Positions 9,793-17,621 of a stretch of 64,000 bases of DNA are shown here, one piece after another. This DNA comes from Streptomyces sp. ISL-94 (GTDB taxonomy: Bacteria > Actinomycetota > Actinomycetes > Streptomycetales > Streptomycetaceae). Position numbers and translations under genes: made by a program. The stretch's first letter is position 1. The number at the start of each line of letters is the position of its first letter. The stretch spans positions 1 through 64,000 of the forward strand of contig NZ_JAGGOZ010000046.1 of assembly GCF_018614075.1 (NCBI RefSeq), in the 5' to 3' direction. Under the pieces are notes generated by a model. That model saw only the letters and a program-made list of their open reading frames with translations. It made no database searches and had not been told where the DNA came from.

Positions 9793-10635
9793 CTAGGGCT
9801 GCGCCGCGAGGAGGCGGTCCTCCAGGAAAGTCAGGACCCGCAGGTGGTAGGCGGGGGCGGTGTGGCCCAGGCTGATGTTGTGGCCCGAGGCGGGGAGGTG
9901 GTCGACCGCGACCGAGGGGGCGGCCGTCAGGCGGGAGGCCATCGCCGACAGGGTGGGGGCGTCCAGGTGCCACCAGGCCTCGTGTTCCGCGAAGGTGAGG
10001 CGGACCGGGACGCGGACGCGCGGGGCCAGTTCCTCGTACTGGCCGGGCCACCGCAGGGTTTCCGCCGACTCGCGCGGCGGGGTCGGGGCCAGCAGGGTGC
10101 GGCTGGCCTGGAAGGTGCCGCGCGGGTAGAGGTTCAGGGGGCCCCAGTTGAGCTTGGTGGCGCCGCCGCCCAGCGTGGAGGGGAAGTGCAGGGCCTCGGG
10201 GTTGTACCGGTAGCCGACCCCCGAGGCGTCCAGGCCCAGCAGCGGTACACCGCCGTCCGTGGCCGCCGTGTGCAGGGCGACCTTGCCGCCGTCCGAGTGG
10301 CCCAGCAGGAAGACCCCCGCGCCGGTCTCGTGCTCGGCGGCGTGCTCCTTCAGGGCCGCGTGGAGGGTTTCCGCCTGGCCGGCCAGGGTCTGGCCCTCGG
10401 GCAGCAGCTCCGCCGAGGCCCCGTACCCCGGGCGGTCGACCGCCAGGACCGCGTGGCCCAGGCTCGTGGCGAGGGGGACGAAGGAGTTCCAGTACGCCGC
10501 CCGCATGCCCCGGCCGTGGATCGCCAGGATCGTGGAGCGGGCGGCCCCGCCCTGCGGCAGCGCCAGGAGCGCCGACAGCGGGATGCCCGCGGCGTTCAGC
10601 GTGTACGGGCGCAGTCCGCCCGGGAGCGTAGTCAT
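9793..10635 (-). CDS. Alpha/beta hydrolase at the end of the core operon
   Basis: ATG 10635 overlaps the TrpC-like stop. The 280-residue protein has the oxyanion strand ILAIHGRGM (the HG motif), the nucleophile elbow GHSDGG and a C-terminal ASGHNISL that supplies the catalytic His. This is an ordinary alpha/beta hydrolase fold. It could act as a standalone (type II) thioesterase or ester hydrolase releasing product from the carrier protein. It is the last gene of a leftward run that begins at 21062, so it is probably dedicated to that pathway. Confidence 0.82.
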   Translation of the reverse strand: MTTLPGGLRPYTLNAAGIPLSALLALPQGGAARSTILAIHGRGMRAAYWNSFVPLATSLGHAVLAVDRPGYGASAELLPEGQTLAGQAETLHAALKEHAAEHETGAGVFLLGHSDGGKVALHTAATDGGVPLLGLDASGVGYRYNPEALHFPSTLGGGATKLNWGPLNLYPRGTFQASRTLLAPTPPRESAETLRWPGQYEELAPRVRVPVRLTFAEHEAWWHLDAPTLSAMASRLTAAPSVAVDHLPASGHNISLGHTAPAYHLRVLTFLEDRLLAAQP

Positions 10636-11354
10636 CGGACCGTCAGCCCCTTCCGCGCACCCTCCATCGCGTCCACCCACACCGACGGCGAGCCGGTGCG
10701 CAGCAGCGAGGTGCCCACCAGCAGGCCCCCGAACCCGGCGTCCAGGAGTCCGGCGGCGGTCTGCGGGCTGTCGATGCCGCTCGCGCTCACCGGGCAGGCG
10801 GCGCCGGCCGCGCGGACCGCCGGCAGCAGGTCCAGGGAGCGGCCGAGGTCGCCGGCGCCGCGCTCCCGCGTCTTGATGTCCTTGTTGTTGACTGCGATCA
10901 CGCATTCCTCGGGGTGGTGGACCGATTCGAGCTCGGCCTCCTGCGTGATCTCGACGAACGGGGTGAGGCCGGTCAGCAGGCACTCCGTCACCAGCGTCCG
11001 CATGCTCGACGCCGGCAGCAGCGCCGCCGTCAGCAGCACCGCCGACGCCCCGAGTTCCTTCGCCGTGCGGACCTGGTCCTTCCTGGTGATGAAGTCCTTC
11101 TGGAGGAGGGGGAGGCCGGTCAGCGCCGCCACGTCCCGCAGCAGCGCCGGCGAGCCGCCGAACCAGCGGCCCGTCACCACCGAGATGCAGGGGGCGCCCG
11201 CCGTCTCGTACGCCCCCACGATCGCGGCCGGCGTCCGGCCGCCCAGCATGTCGTAGCCGTGGGCGTCGCGCCGTTTCACCTCCATCACCACGGGGGCCCG
11301 GGAGGCCAGGAGGGCCTCGAGAAAAGGGAAGCCGGTCCGGTTCTGCTTCGTCAT
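10632..11354 (-). CDS. trpC: Indole-3-glycerol phosphate synthase-like protein (TrpC family, divergent)
   Basis: The 240-residue TIM barrel begins at ATG 11354, overlapping TrpF by ATGA. Residues matching the TrpC catalytic set are visible: MEVKRR (Glu and Lys), LLQKDFITRKDQV (the KDF lysine), PFVEITQEAEL (Glu), IAVNNKDIKT (Asn) and VSASGIDS (Ser). The usual SPS block after EVK is replaced by DAHGYDMLGG, and the N-terminus is about 15-20 residues shorter than normal. Housekeeping TrpC closes the pyrrole ring of indole from a carboxyphenylamino-deoxyribulose phosphate. The changed loop may mean a modified substrate. Confidence 0.8.
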   Translation of the reverse strand: MTKQNRTGFPFLEALLASRAPVVMEVKRRDAHGYDMLGGRTPAAIVGAYETAGAPCISVVTGRWFGGSPALLRDVAALTGLPLLQKDFITRKDQVRTAKELGASAVLLTAALLPASSMRTLVTECLLTGLTPFVEITQEAELESVHHPEECVIAVNNKDIKTRERGAGDLGRSLDLLPAVRAAGAACPVSASGIDSPQTAAGLLDAGFGGLLVGTSLLRTGSPSVWVDAMEGARKGLTVR

Positions 11355-12097
11355 CGCGACAGCTCCAGCTGGGGGTGGTCGGGGATGCGGGCGGTACGGG
11401 CGCCCGTGCGCCAGGCGCGGGCCAGGGCGGCGATCTGCGGGACGCCGAAGCCGCCGGTCGCGCCGTCGCGCGCCGCGGTGTCCACGTCGATGCCGCGGAA
11501 CCGGGGGTGGCGCACCACCTCCTCGTACGCGGGGCGGTTGGCCGGGGTCAGGCCGCCCGCCAGCAGGAACGGCCGGGTCAGCCGGGGCAGCAGGGCCGTG
11601 ACGCGGTCCGGGTCGAGGGCGGCGCCGGTGCTGCCGATCCGGCCGTCGCCGGTGGCGGTGTCGAGGAGGAAGAGGTCGGTGCCGGCCCGGTCGTAGGCGC
11701 CGATCAGCGGGCGTTCCACACAGCCCCCGCCCTCCTCGACGTGCAGCACCTTGACGATGCCGACCTCCGCCGGAAGCGCCTCGCGCAGCGCCCGTACGAC
11801 CGTCGGCGGCTGGTAGGCGTGGAGCTGGACCCAGCCGGCGCCGGTGCGCCGCACGATCGCGGCGAGCTCACCGGCGTCGGCCAGGAACGTGACCAGGACC
11901 GGCAGGAGGCCGGCCGAACGGGCCGCCGCCGCAAGGGCGGCGAGCCCGTCCAGGTCAAGCTCCGAGGGGCCGCCGGGTACGCCGTGCCAGAGCCCGACGC
12001 AGTCCGCCCCGGCGGCCGCCGCCGCCTCGATGTCCTGCGGGGCCGTGGCCCCGCAGACCTTCAGCAGCGTCCGGGACAGCGGGCGGGTGGTGCTCAC
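11351..12097 (-). CDS. trpF: Phosphoribosylanthranilate isomerase-like protein (TrpF family)
   Basis: GTG 12097 overlaps the dehydrogenase stop (GTGA). The 248-residue protein keeps the TrpF general base Cys in LLKVCGA, the QLHAYQ strand, and the general acid Asp in LFLLDTATGDGRIGSTG. The family isomerises N-phosphoribosyl-anthranilate to the deoxyribulose form by an Amadori rearrangement. It is longer than typical TrpF (about 205-215 residues), with a Pro/Leu-rich C-terminal tail. Being fused by overlap to TrpC- and dehydrogenase-coding genes, it serves this operon and not general Trp supply. Confidence 0.82.
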   Translation of the reverse strand: MSTTRPLSRTLLKVCGATAPQDIEAAAAAGADCVGLWHGVPGGPSELDLDGLAALAAAARSAGLLPVLVTFLADAGELAAIVRRTGAGWVQLHAYQPPTVVRALREALPAEVGIVKVLHVEEGGGCVERPLIGAYDRAGTDLFLLDTATGDGRIGSTGAALDPDRVTALLPRLTRPFLLAGGLTPANRPAYEEVVRHPRFRGIDVDTAARDGATGGFGVPQIAALARAWRTGARTARIPDHPQLELSR

Positions 12098-13239
12098 TTG
12101 CCCAGTCCCAGCATCGAGGCGATGCGGTTGTACTGGATCTCGTTCGTGCCGGAGTAGATCGTGCCGCCGACGGCGTTGCGCACGTCCTGCTCCAGGCCGA
12201 ACTCGGACATGTAGCCGTGGCCGCCGAAGACCTGCACGGCGGTGAGGCTGGTGGCCAGGTTGCTCTCGCTCGTGACGATCTTGGAGATGGCGAGGTCGGC
12301 GGTGACGTTCTCGCCGGCCTCCAGCTTCTCGCCCGTGTCGTAGAGCCACTTGCGGGCGGTCTCCAGCTGGATCTTCGTGTCGACGATCTTGTTGGCGATC
12401 GTCTGGTACGAACCGATCGCCTTTCCGAACGACTTGCGCGTCTTCGCGTAATCGACACACCGCTCCAGCCGGTGCTGCATCTCCCCCACGTTGACGATGA
12501 AGGAGAAGAGGATCTCCCGCTTCATCACGTGGTCCAGGACCAGGAACCCGCCTCCGACCCGGCCGAGCACCGCGCTCTTGGGCACCCGTACGTCGTCGAA
12601 GAACAGCTCGCTCAGCGGCGACGTCCGCAGACCCATCTTCTTGATGGGCTTGCCGGCGGTCAGTCCGGGAGTGCCCCGGTCCACCAGGAACGCCGTCGTC
12701 CCGAGCGGGCCGCCGTCCGGATGGGTCCGGGCGTAGACCACGATCACGTCGGCGATCGGTCCGTTGCTGACGAAGACCTTGCTGCCGTTGATGACGAAGT
12801 CGTCCCCGTCGCGCACGGCCCTGGTGGTCATCGCCATGGCGTCCGAGCCGCCCTCGGCCTCGGTGATGGCGTGGGCGCCGATCGCCTCACCCGAGCAGAT
12901 CTGGGGCAGGTAGCGCTCCTTCTGCTCCACGGTGCCGAACTGCTGGACGGGGATCCCCGTGGAGCAGATGGACGTCGTGACGCAGAAGCTGAGGCCCGCG
13001 TCGCGGTTGTACTCGCCGAGGCCCTCCAGCACGTACATGGTGGTGAGCAGCGACTGGCCGAGGCCCCCGTAGTCCTCCTCGAAGGGCAGTCCCAGGATCC
13101 CGGTCTTCTGGACGAGCTTCCACTTGTCCTCCGAGAAGGCGGACTGCTCGTCGAGTTCGATGTGGTCTGCGCTGAGTGCGTCTCCCCACCTCTCCAGGCC
13201 TTCGCGCAGATCTGCCTGGTCGGCGTTCCAACGGATCAC
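12094..13239 (-). CDS. Acyl-CoA dehydrogenase-like flavoenzyme, probable prolyl-carrier-protein oxidase
   Basis: GTG 13239 follows AAAGGGG and gives 381 residues. Acyl-CoA dehydrogenase signatures are ITEAEGGSDAMAM, GSKVFVSNGPIADV, the FGGHGYMSEFGLE block and SGTNEIQYNRIA. Within the superfamily it resembles RedW/PltE-type enzymes, which oxidise carrier-bound prolyl to pyrrolyl-2-carboxyl thioester. The neighbouring carrier protein and prolyl-ligase-like gene support that reading. The alternative is an ordinary acyl-CoA dehydrogenase. FAD-dependent and cytoplasmic. Confidence 0.82.
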   Translation of the reverse strand: MIRWNADQADLREGLERWGDALSADHIELDEQSAFSEDKWKLVQKTGILGLPFEEDYGGLGQSLLTTMYVLEGLGEYNRDAGLSFCVTTSICSTGIPVQQFGTVEQKERYLPQICSGEAIGAHAITEAEGGSDAMAMTTRAVRDGDDFVINGSKVFVSNGPIADVIVVYARTHPDGGPLGTTAFLVDRGTPGLTAGKPIKKMGLRTSPLSELFFDDVRVPKSAVLGRVGGGFLVLDHVMKREILFSFIVNVGEMQHRLERCVDYAKTRKSFGKAIGSYQTIANKIVDTKIQLETARKWLYDTGEKLEAGENVTADLAISKIVTSESNLATSLTAVQVFGGHGYMSEFGLEQDVRNAVGGTIYSGTNEIQYNRIASMLGLGK

Positions 13240-13309
13240 GACGACCCCTTTTGATTCGATTGGCTTTGATTCGGTGATGGTGCGGATGAGTGGTGCATCG
13301 GTGCCGGCC

Positions 13310-13684
13310 TCAGTAGGCGGAGGAGCTGTGCGCGTCGAGGCTGTGGACCTCGTCGCCGCGCAGGGCGGGCGAGAAGACGCAGACCAGGCGCAGGTCCTCG
13401 TGCGGGCTGGCGACGAGGTAGTGGGCGTCGTGCTGGTCGAGCGCGTACATCCGGCCGGGGACGATCTCGTGCGAGGTGCCGTCGAGCTCGATGACCTCGC
13501 CGGAGCCCTCGATGCAGTAGCAGGCCTCGAGGTGGTTGACGTACTCCAGGCGGGACTTGGTGCCGGCCAGCACGGTGGTGTCGGTGAGCGAGTAGCCCAG
13601 GCCGTCCTCGGCGAGGAGGAAGCGGCGGCTGAGGCCGTTGCCCCACTCGACGGTCTTCACGGACTCGATGTCGCGAACGATCAT
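13310..13684 (-). CDS. Orphan ectoine-synthase-like cupin (EctC family)
   Basis: The 124-residue protein from ATG 13684 matches EctC along its length: N-terminal MIVRDIESV, then NHLEACYCIEGSGEVIELDG, YALDQHDAHYLVA and LVCVFSPAL. The Glu (HLEAC), Tyr (MYALD) and His (DAHYL) that bind the metal in EctC are all present. EctC closes gamma-N-acetyl-diaminobutyrate to the tetrahydropyrimidine ectoine by loss of water. No ectA, ectB or ectD is in the window, so this copy has probably been recruited for a different cyclodehydration. It lies between the TrpA-like and dehydrogenase genes on the same strand. Confidence 0.85.
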   Translation of the reverse strand: MIVRDIESVKTVEWGNGLSRRFLLAEDGLGYSLTDTTVLAGTKSRLEYVNHLEACYCIEGSGEVIELDGTSHEIVPGRMYALDQHDAHYLVASPHEDLRLVCVFSPALRGDEVHSLDAHSSSAY

Positions 13685-13762
13685 GGCAATCTCCCGGTGT
13701 GAGGGTGGTGCTCGGATGTTTCGGATGAGGGGTGGAGCTCTCTTTCCCGCCGGTCAGGCGGT

Positions 13763-14647
13763 TCAGTGCGGTGCTGCGGGCAGGACCGAGCGGACGAATC
13801 CGCGGAAGGCCCCGGTCACATCGGTGCCGGCCTCCTGGGCCCGCTCGACGGCGGCGACCGCGGCGGAGCCGATGATCGCGGCGTCGGCGCCGGCGGCCCC
13901 GACGGCCTCCACGTCCTGCCGTGTGCTGACCCCGAAGCCGACGGCGATCGGGGACGTCGTGTGCGCCCGGAGACCGGTGACCGTCTGCGCCAGCGCGGCA
14001 TGGCCGGCGGCGGGTGCGGTCCCGCTGCGTCCGTAGTGGGCGACGAGATAGAGGTAGGCGGAGGCCTGTGCGGCGGCCTGCGCCTGCGTCTGCGGCGGGC
14101 TCTTGGTGTAGCAGGTGGTGACGACCGGGAGTCCGGCCGCCGCGGCCGACTCCAGGTGCGCCTCGCGCAGCCGCGGGGGGAGCGCGTGGACGAGGAGTCC
14201 GTCCGCGCCCGCCGCGGCGATCTCGCGGGTGGCGGCGGCCAGGTCCCGGTGCTTGAGGGAGTGGCTCCAGTCGGCGAGCAGGGCGATCCGCAGGTGCGCC
14301 AGGTGCGGCCGTACGTCCGCGATGAAGGCGAGTACGTCGTCCAGGCCGGCGCCGCCGCGGTCCAGTGCCCGGCGGGCCGAGCGGCGGATGACCGGGCCGT
14401 CGGTGACCGAGTCGGGGAACGGGACGGCCACTTCCAGGCAGTCCACGCCCTCCTCGTCGAGCATCAGGACCAGGTCGCGCAGGACCGGCAGGGGCGGATC
14501 GCCCGCGTTGAGGAACAGGGCGAGTCCGGGGGGTCCGCCGGGGGTGCGGCGGGCGAAGAAGGGGGCCGGGGCGGGGGCCGGCGCCGGCGTCACGGTCGGG
14601 GCGGAGTCCGTCCCCGCCGTCGGGGCCGCCGCCGAGGGGCTATGCAC
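13763..14647 (-). CDS. trpA: Tryptophan synthase alpha subunit-like protein (TrpA family, no TrpB partner)
   Basis: GTG 14647 overlaps the TrpD-like stop by eight bases and gives 294 residues, with an Ala/Pro-rich leader of about 30 residues that may instead be trimmed by a later start. The TrpA catalytic Glu and Asp are in VDCLEVAVPFPDSVTDGP. Phosphate-binding regions GFGVSTRQDV and GSAAV are also TrpA-like. TrpA cleaves indole-3-glycerol phosphate to indole and glyceraldehyde 3-phosphate. No trpB is present here, so this copy may release free indole (or an indole analogue), as plant indole-glycerol phosphate lyases do. Confidence 0.82.
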   Translation of the reverse strand: MHSPSAAAPTAGTDSAPTVTPAPAPAPAPFFARRTPGGPPGLALFLNAGDPPLPVLRDLVLMLDEEGVDCLEVAVPFPDSVTDGPVIRRSARRALDRGGAGLDDVLAFIADVRPHLAHLRIALLADWSHSLKHRDLAAATREIAAAGADGLLVHALPPRLREAHLESAAAAGLPVVTTCYTKSPPQTQAQAAAQASAYLYLVAHYGRSGTAPAAGHAALAQTVTGLRAHTTSPIAVGFGVSTRQDVEAVGAAGADAAIIGSAAVAAVERAQEAGTDVTGAFRGFVRSVLPAAPH

Positions 14648-15692
14648 GGGCCACCGCCAGGGTGCGGGGGGCGGCGGGGGCCGAGGCGGCCGCCAGGCGC
14701 TGCGCCAGGTCGTGGGCGGCGCCGGAGCGGACCGCCTCCTCGGCGAGGGAGACCGCCGAGAGCCAGTCCCGGCGGGTGCCGGAGGCCACCACCAGGGCGG
14801 CCGCGCCCAGGCAGACCGTACGGGTGGCCACCCGGCCCGCCGCTCCGGAGAGGACGGAGAGGAAGTGACCGACCGCTCCGGCCGGGTCGGCGGCCGGCCG
14901 CAGGTCCCCGAAGGAGCCGTCGCCCGGGGCGAGTTCGCCCGGCCGGATGGTCCGGGTCAGGGTGTTCCCCTCGTGGACGGTGTTGGTCGCGAAGGGCAGC
15001 AGCTCGTCCGCGCCGGTGTCGTTCGTGGTCAGCCAGATCCGGCGGGTGGTGAGGGTCGCGGCGAGCTGCCGCAGGGTGTCGAGGGGCGCGGCCGCCGAGA
15101 CCCCGGTGACCTGGGCGGCCACCGGCAGGTCCGCGAGGAACGGGCCCAGCGCGTTCAGGAAGCGGCCGAAGGGCTTCATGCTGTACGGGGCCACGGTCCG
15201 CGCCAGCCGGGTCAGCTGCGCCGGGTAGACGAACGGCCCGGCGAAGGCGATCCCGTAGGCGGCGAGGGTGTCCTCGGTCTGGGCGTAGGAGGAGGTGAGA
15301 CGGACACCGAGCCGTTCCAGCAGGTCGACGGAGCCGAGCGAGCTGGTGTAGGCGCGGGAGCCCGTTTTGACGACCTTGACCCCGGCGGCCGCGGCGACGA
15401 ACGCCGAGGCGGTGGAGATGTTGAAGGTCTTGGGCCCGCCGCCGGTGCCGACGACGTTCACGGTGCCCTCCCAGGGGGTGGTCACCGTCGCCGCCGGCCG
15501 GCGCTCGGCGAGCGAGTCCAGCAGGTGGCGCAGGGTCTGGTGGTCCGGGAGCCGGCTGGCCAGGGAGGCCAGCAGGGCGACGACCTCGGCCTTGTCCAGG
15601 CCGCCGTCGCCGAGCTGGTCCCACCAGGACCGCCAGGTCTCGCGGCCGACCGGGGCTCGCTGCTCCAGCAGGCCGGTGAGTGCGTCATGCAC
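14640..15692 (-). CDS. trpD: Anthranilate phosphoribosyltransferase-like protein with altered acceptor-site residues (TrpD family)
   Basis: GTG 15692 (VHDALTGLLEQ) is the family-like start; 350 residues. The PRPP part is recognisable: NVVGTGGGPKTFNISTASA and the metal-binding Asp-Glu in DTGADELLPF. In TrpD the anthranilate contacts include His and Asn of the KHGNR motif; here that block reads KTGSRAYTSSLGSVD, so both are replaced (Thr, Ser). The following RTxFNxLGPLxNP region is FGRFLNALGPFLADLP. It therefore looks like a phosphoribosyltransferase that accepts something other than, or larger than, anthranilate. No trpE or trpG is nearby. Confidence 0.8.
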   Translation of the reverse strand: MHDALTGLLEQRAPVGRETWRSWWDQLGDGGLDKAEVVALLASLASRLPDHQTLRHLLDSLAERRPAATVTTPWEGTVNVVGTGGGPKTFNISTASAFVAAAAGVKVVKTGSRAYTSSLGSVDLLERLGVRLTSSYAQTEDTLAAYGIAFAGPFVYPAQLTRLARTVAPYSMKPFGRFLNALGPFLADLPVAAQVTGVSAAAPLDTLRQLAATLTTRRIWLTTNDTGADELLPFATNTVHEGNTLTRTIRPGELAPGDGSFGDLRPAADPAGAVGHFLSVLSGAAGRVATRTVCLGAAALVVASGTRRDWLSAVSLAEEAVRSGAAHDLAQRLAAASAPAAPRTLAVARA

Positions 15693-15735
15693 GGTCGGTC
15701 TCCGTCTCGTCTCCGTCGGGGTGGGGGGCGGTGCG

Positions 15736-15993
15736 CTACGCGGCCGCGGTGCGGCGGGACTCGGCGATGAAGGTGTCGATGGCCTCGACGCTGCGGAAGT
15801 TGTCGGGGTCCAGGTCGGCGTCGCCGATGGCGAGCTCGAAGCGGTCCTCGACCCAGGCGATGAGCTTGAGGACGCCCAGGCTGTCGATGACCCCGTCGTT
15901 GAGCAGGTCGTGGTCGGCCGCGAGCTCACCGGCCGCGGTGCCCGGGAGGAACTCGGTGATGACGAAGTTCTTGATGGTGTCGACGTTGCTCAT
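15736..15993 (-). CDS. Free-standing peptidyl/acyl carrier protein
   Basis: The 85-residue protein starts at ATG 15993, overlapping the ligase stop. LLNDGVIDSLGVLKLIAWVEDRF holds the phosphopantetheine Ser in GVIDSLGV. The acidic helix II and small size are typical of free carrier proteins such as RedO/PltL, which receive proline from a dedicated ligase. It lies between the ligase and the TrpD-like gene in the operon. It probably carries the prolyl, later pyrrolyl, thioester. Confidence 0.88.
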   Translation of the reverse strand: MSNVDTIKNFVITEFLPGTAAGELAADHDLLNDGVIDSLGVLKLIAWVEDRFELAIGDADLDPDNFRSVEAIDTFIAESRRTAAA

Positions 15994-17621
15994 GACGGGA
16001 TTCCTTCGGCGAGAGGTGGGGCGACGGGTGTCGTCGTGGGTGCGGTGGTGGAAGCGCGGGTGGAAGCGGTGGTGGATGCGGGCTGGTCGAGCCGGTCGAG
16101 CGCCTTGCGGTCGACCTTTCCGGTGGCCGTCTTCGGCAGCGGCGCGTCGGTGAGGACGAGCTGGTGCGGGACGGCGGCCCTGGGCAGGTGCCGGGCGCAG
16201 TGCGTGCGCAGTTGCAGGCCGGTCAGGGCGGAGCCGGGGGCCCGCTGCACCCCGGCGACGAGCCTCTTGCCGGCGATCGGGTCGGGCAGGGCGGCGACAC
16301 CCGCCTCCAGCACACCGGGGTGTTCCTGGAGGACCCGTTCGATCTCGGCGGTGTTGACGGCGACTCCGCGCACCTTGACCTGGAAGTCGGTCCGTCCGGT
16401 CAGGTGCAGGGTGCCGGCGGCGTCGCGCCGTACGAGGTCGCCGGTGCGGAACCAGCGGCGGTCGTCGAGGCCCAGCGGGTGGCCGGTGAACTTGTCGGCG
16501 TGGCGGGTGCGGTCGAGGTAGCCGCGGGTCTGGAAGGGCGTGGAGACGAAGAGCTCTCCGCTGCCGGGCCCTTCGACGGGGGCGTTGGTGTCGGGGTCGA
16601 TGACGAGGGCGTGCACGCCGGGCAGCGGGCGGCCGATGGGTACGGGCGGGAAAGAGGTGGCTGTGCTCTCGGCGGGCCCGACCTCGTGGACGAAGCTGTC
16701 GTTGGTCTCCGTGCAGCCGTAGATGTTGTGGATGCGGGCCTGCGGGAAGAGCCCGGGCAGGGCGGCGAAGACGCGGTCGGGGATGGCGTCCCCGGTGAAC
16801 ATGACGTGCTCGACGCCGGGGAAGGTGTCGCCGGTCTTGGCGGCCGCGTCCTGGAGCAGTCCGAAGGCCATCGGGACGGCCTGGACGACGTCGACTCCGT
16901 GGCGCAGGACCAGGTCGCGCAGGTGGCGGCCGTGGGCGGCCAGCGCCGGGTCGACGAGGACCACGCGTCCGCCGCGGGCGAGGGTGGTCCACACGTCGAG
17001 GAGGCAGAGGTCGAAGTTGAGGGGGGCGTAGTTGAGGACGGTGCGGCCGGGTCCGATCCCGAAGGCGTTGCCGGCCCACCGGGTGAAGCGGTCCACGGCG
17101 TCCAGGCCCAGCGGGACGATCTTCGGCAGGCTGGTGGAGCCGGAGGTGGTGAGCATGAAGGCCACCTCGGCGGCCTCGTCGGCGGGCAGCGGCCGGGCCT
17201 CGACCTCCGGGTTGGGGGCGACCCGGGCGCTCTCGCCGCCGGGGGCGAGGACCCGGGCGCAGCCGGCCTGGGCGAAGAGGTCGGCGAGCAGGGTGTCGGC
17301 GAGGGCGGGGGACGGCAGCAGCAGCGGCCGCCGCGCCAGCAGGCAGGCGAGTACGAGGGCCACCGCGGCGGGGGACTTGTCGGCGAGGACGCCGACCGGC
17401 ACCCCGGGGGCGAGGTCCAGGAGCGCGAGCCGGTCGCGTTCCCGCCCGGCGAGCTCGTACAGCTCGCGGTAGCTGGTCTCGTCCCCGTTGAAGAGGAGCG
17501 CGGTGGCGTGGGGGCGGTCGCGGACCTGGGTCAGGAACCCTCCGAGGAGGCCGAGTTCGACGGCGGCGGGGTCGTCGGCGCCGGCGCCGGCGCCGGCGCC
17601 GGCCGCGTGGGGCGCCGTCAT
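15990..17621 (-). CDS. Acyl-adenylating enzyme, probable L-prolyl-AMP ligase (RedM/PltF type)
   Basis: The 543-residue adenylation protein starts at ATG 17621 with ATGA overlap. Core motifs: FMLTTSGSTSLPKIVP (P-loop), LNFDLCLLDVWTTLARGG, IYGCTETNDSF, the WFRTGDLV region and KTATGKVDRKAL with the catalytic Lys. The NFDLCLLD and GCTETNDSF blocks are the ones I associate with standalone prolyl-AMP ligases of prodiginine and pyoluteorin pathways. The adjacent carrier protein and PltE/RedW-like dehydrogenase complete the three-protein system that turns proline into a pyrrolyl thioester. Substrate assignment is inference. Confidence 0.85.
   Translation of the reverse strand: MTAPHAAGAGAGAGADDPAAVELGLLGGFLTQVRDRPHATALLFNGDETSYRELYELAGRERDRLALLDLAPGVPVGVLADKSPAAVALVLACLLARRPLLLPSPALADTLLADLFAQAGCARVLAPGGESARVAPNPEVEARPLPADEAAEVAFMLTTSGSTSLPKIVPLGLDAVDRFTRWAGNAFGIGPGRTVLNYAPLNFDLCLLDVWTTLARGGRVVLVDPALAAHGRHLRDLVLRHGVDVVQAVPMAFGLLQDAAAKTGDTFPGVEHVMFTGDAIPDRVFAALPGLFPQARIHNIYGCTETNDSFVHEVGPAESTATSFPPVPIGRPLPGVHALVIDPDTNAPVEGPGSGELFVSTPFQTRGYLDRTRHADKFTGHPLGLDDRRWFRTGDLVRRDAAGTLHLTGRTDFQVKVRGVAVNTAEIERVLQEHPGVLEAGVAALPDPIAGKRLVAGVQRAPGSALTGLQLRTHCARHLPRAAVPHQLVLTDAPLPKTATGKVDRKALDRLDQPASTTASTRASTTAPTTTPVAPPLAEGIPS

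Noticed and set aside
10632..15692. A normal primary-metabolism trp operon
   Set aside because: trpB, trpE and trpG are missing. The trp-like genes are interleaved by overlap with carrier, cupin and dehydrogenase genes, and the TrpD acceptor motif is altered.
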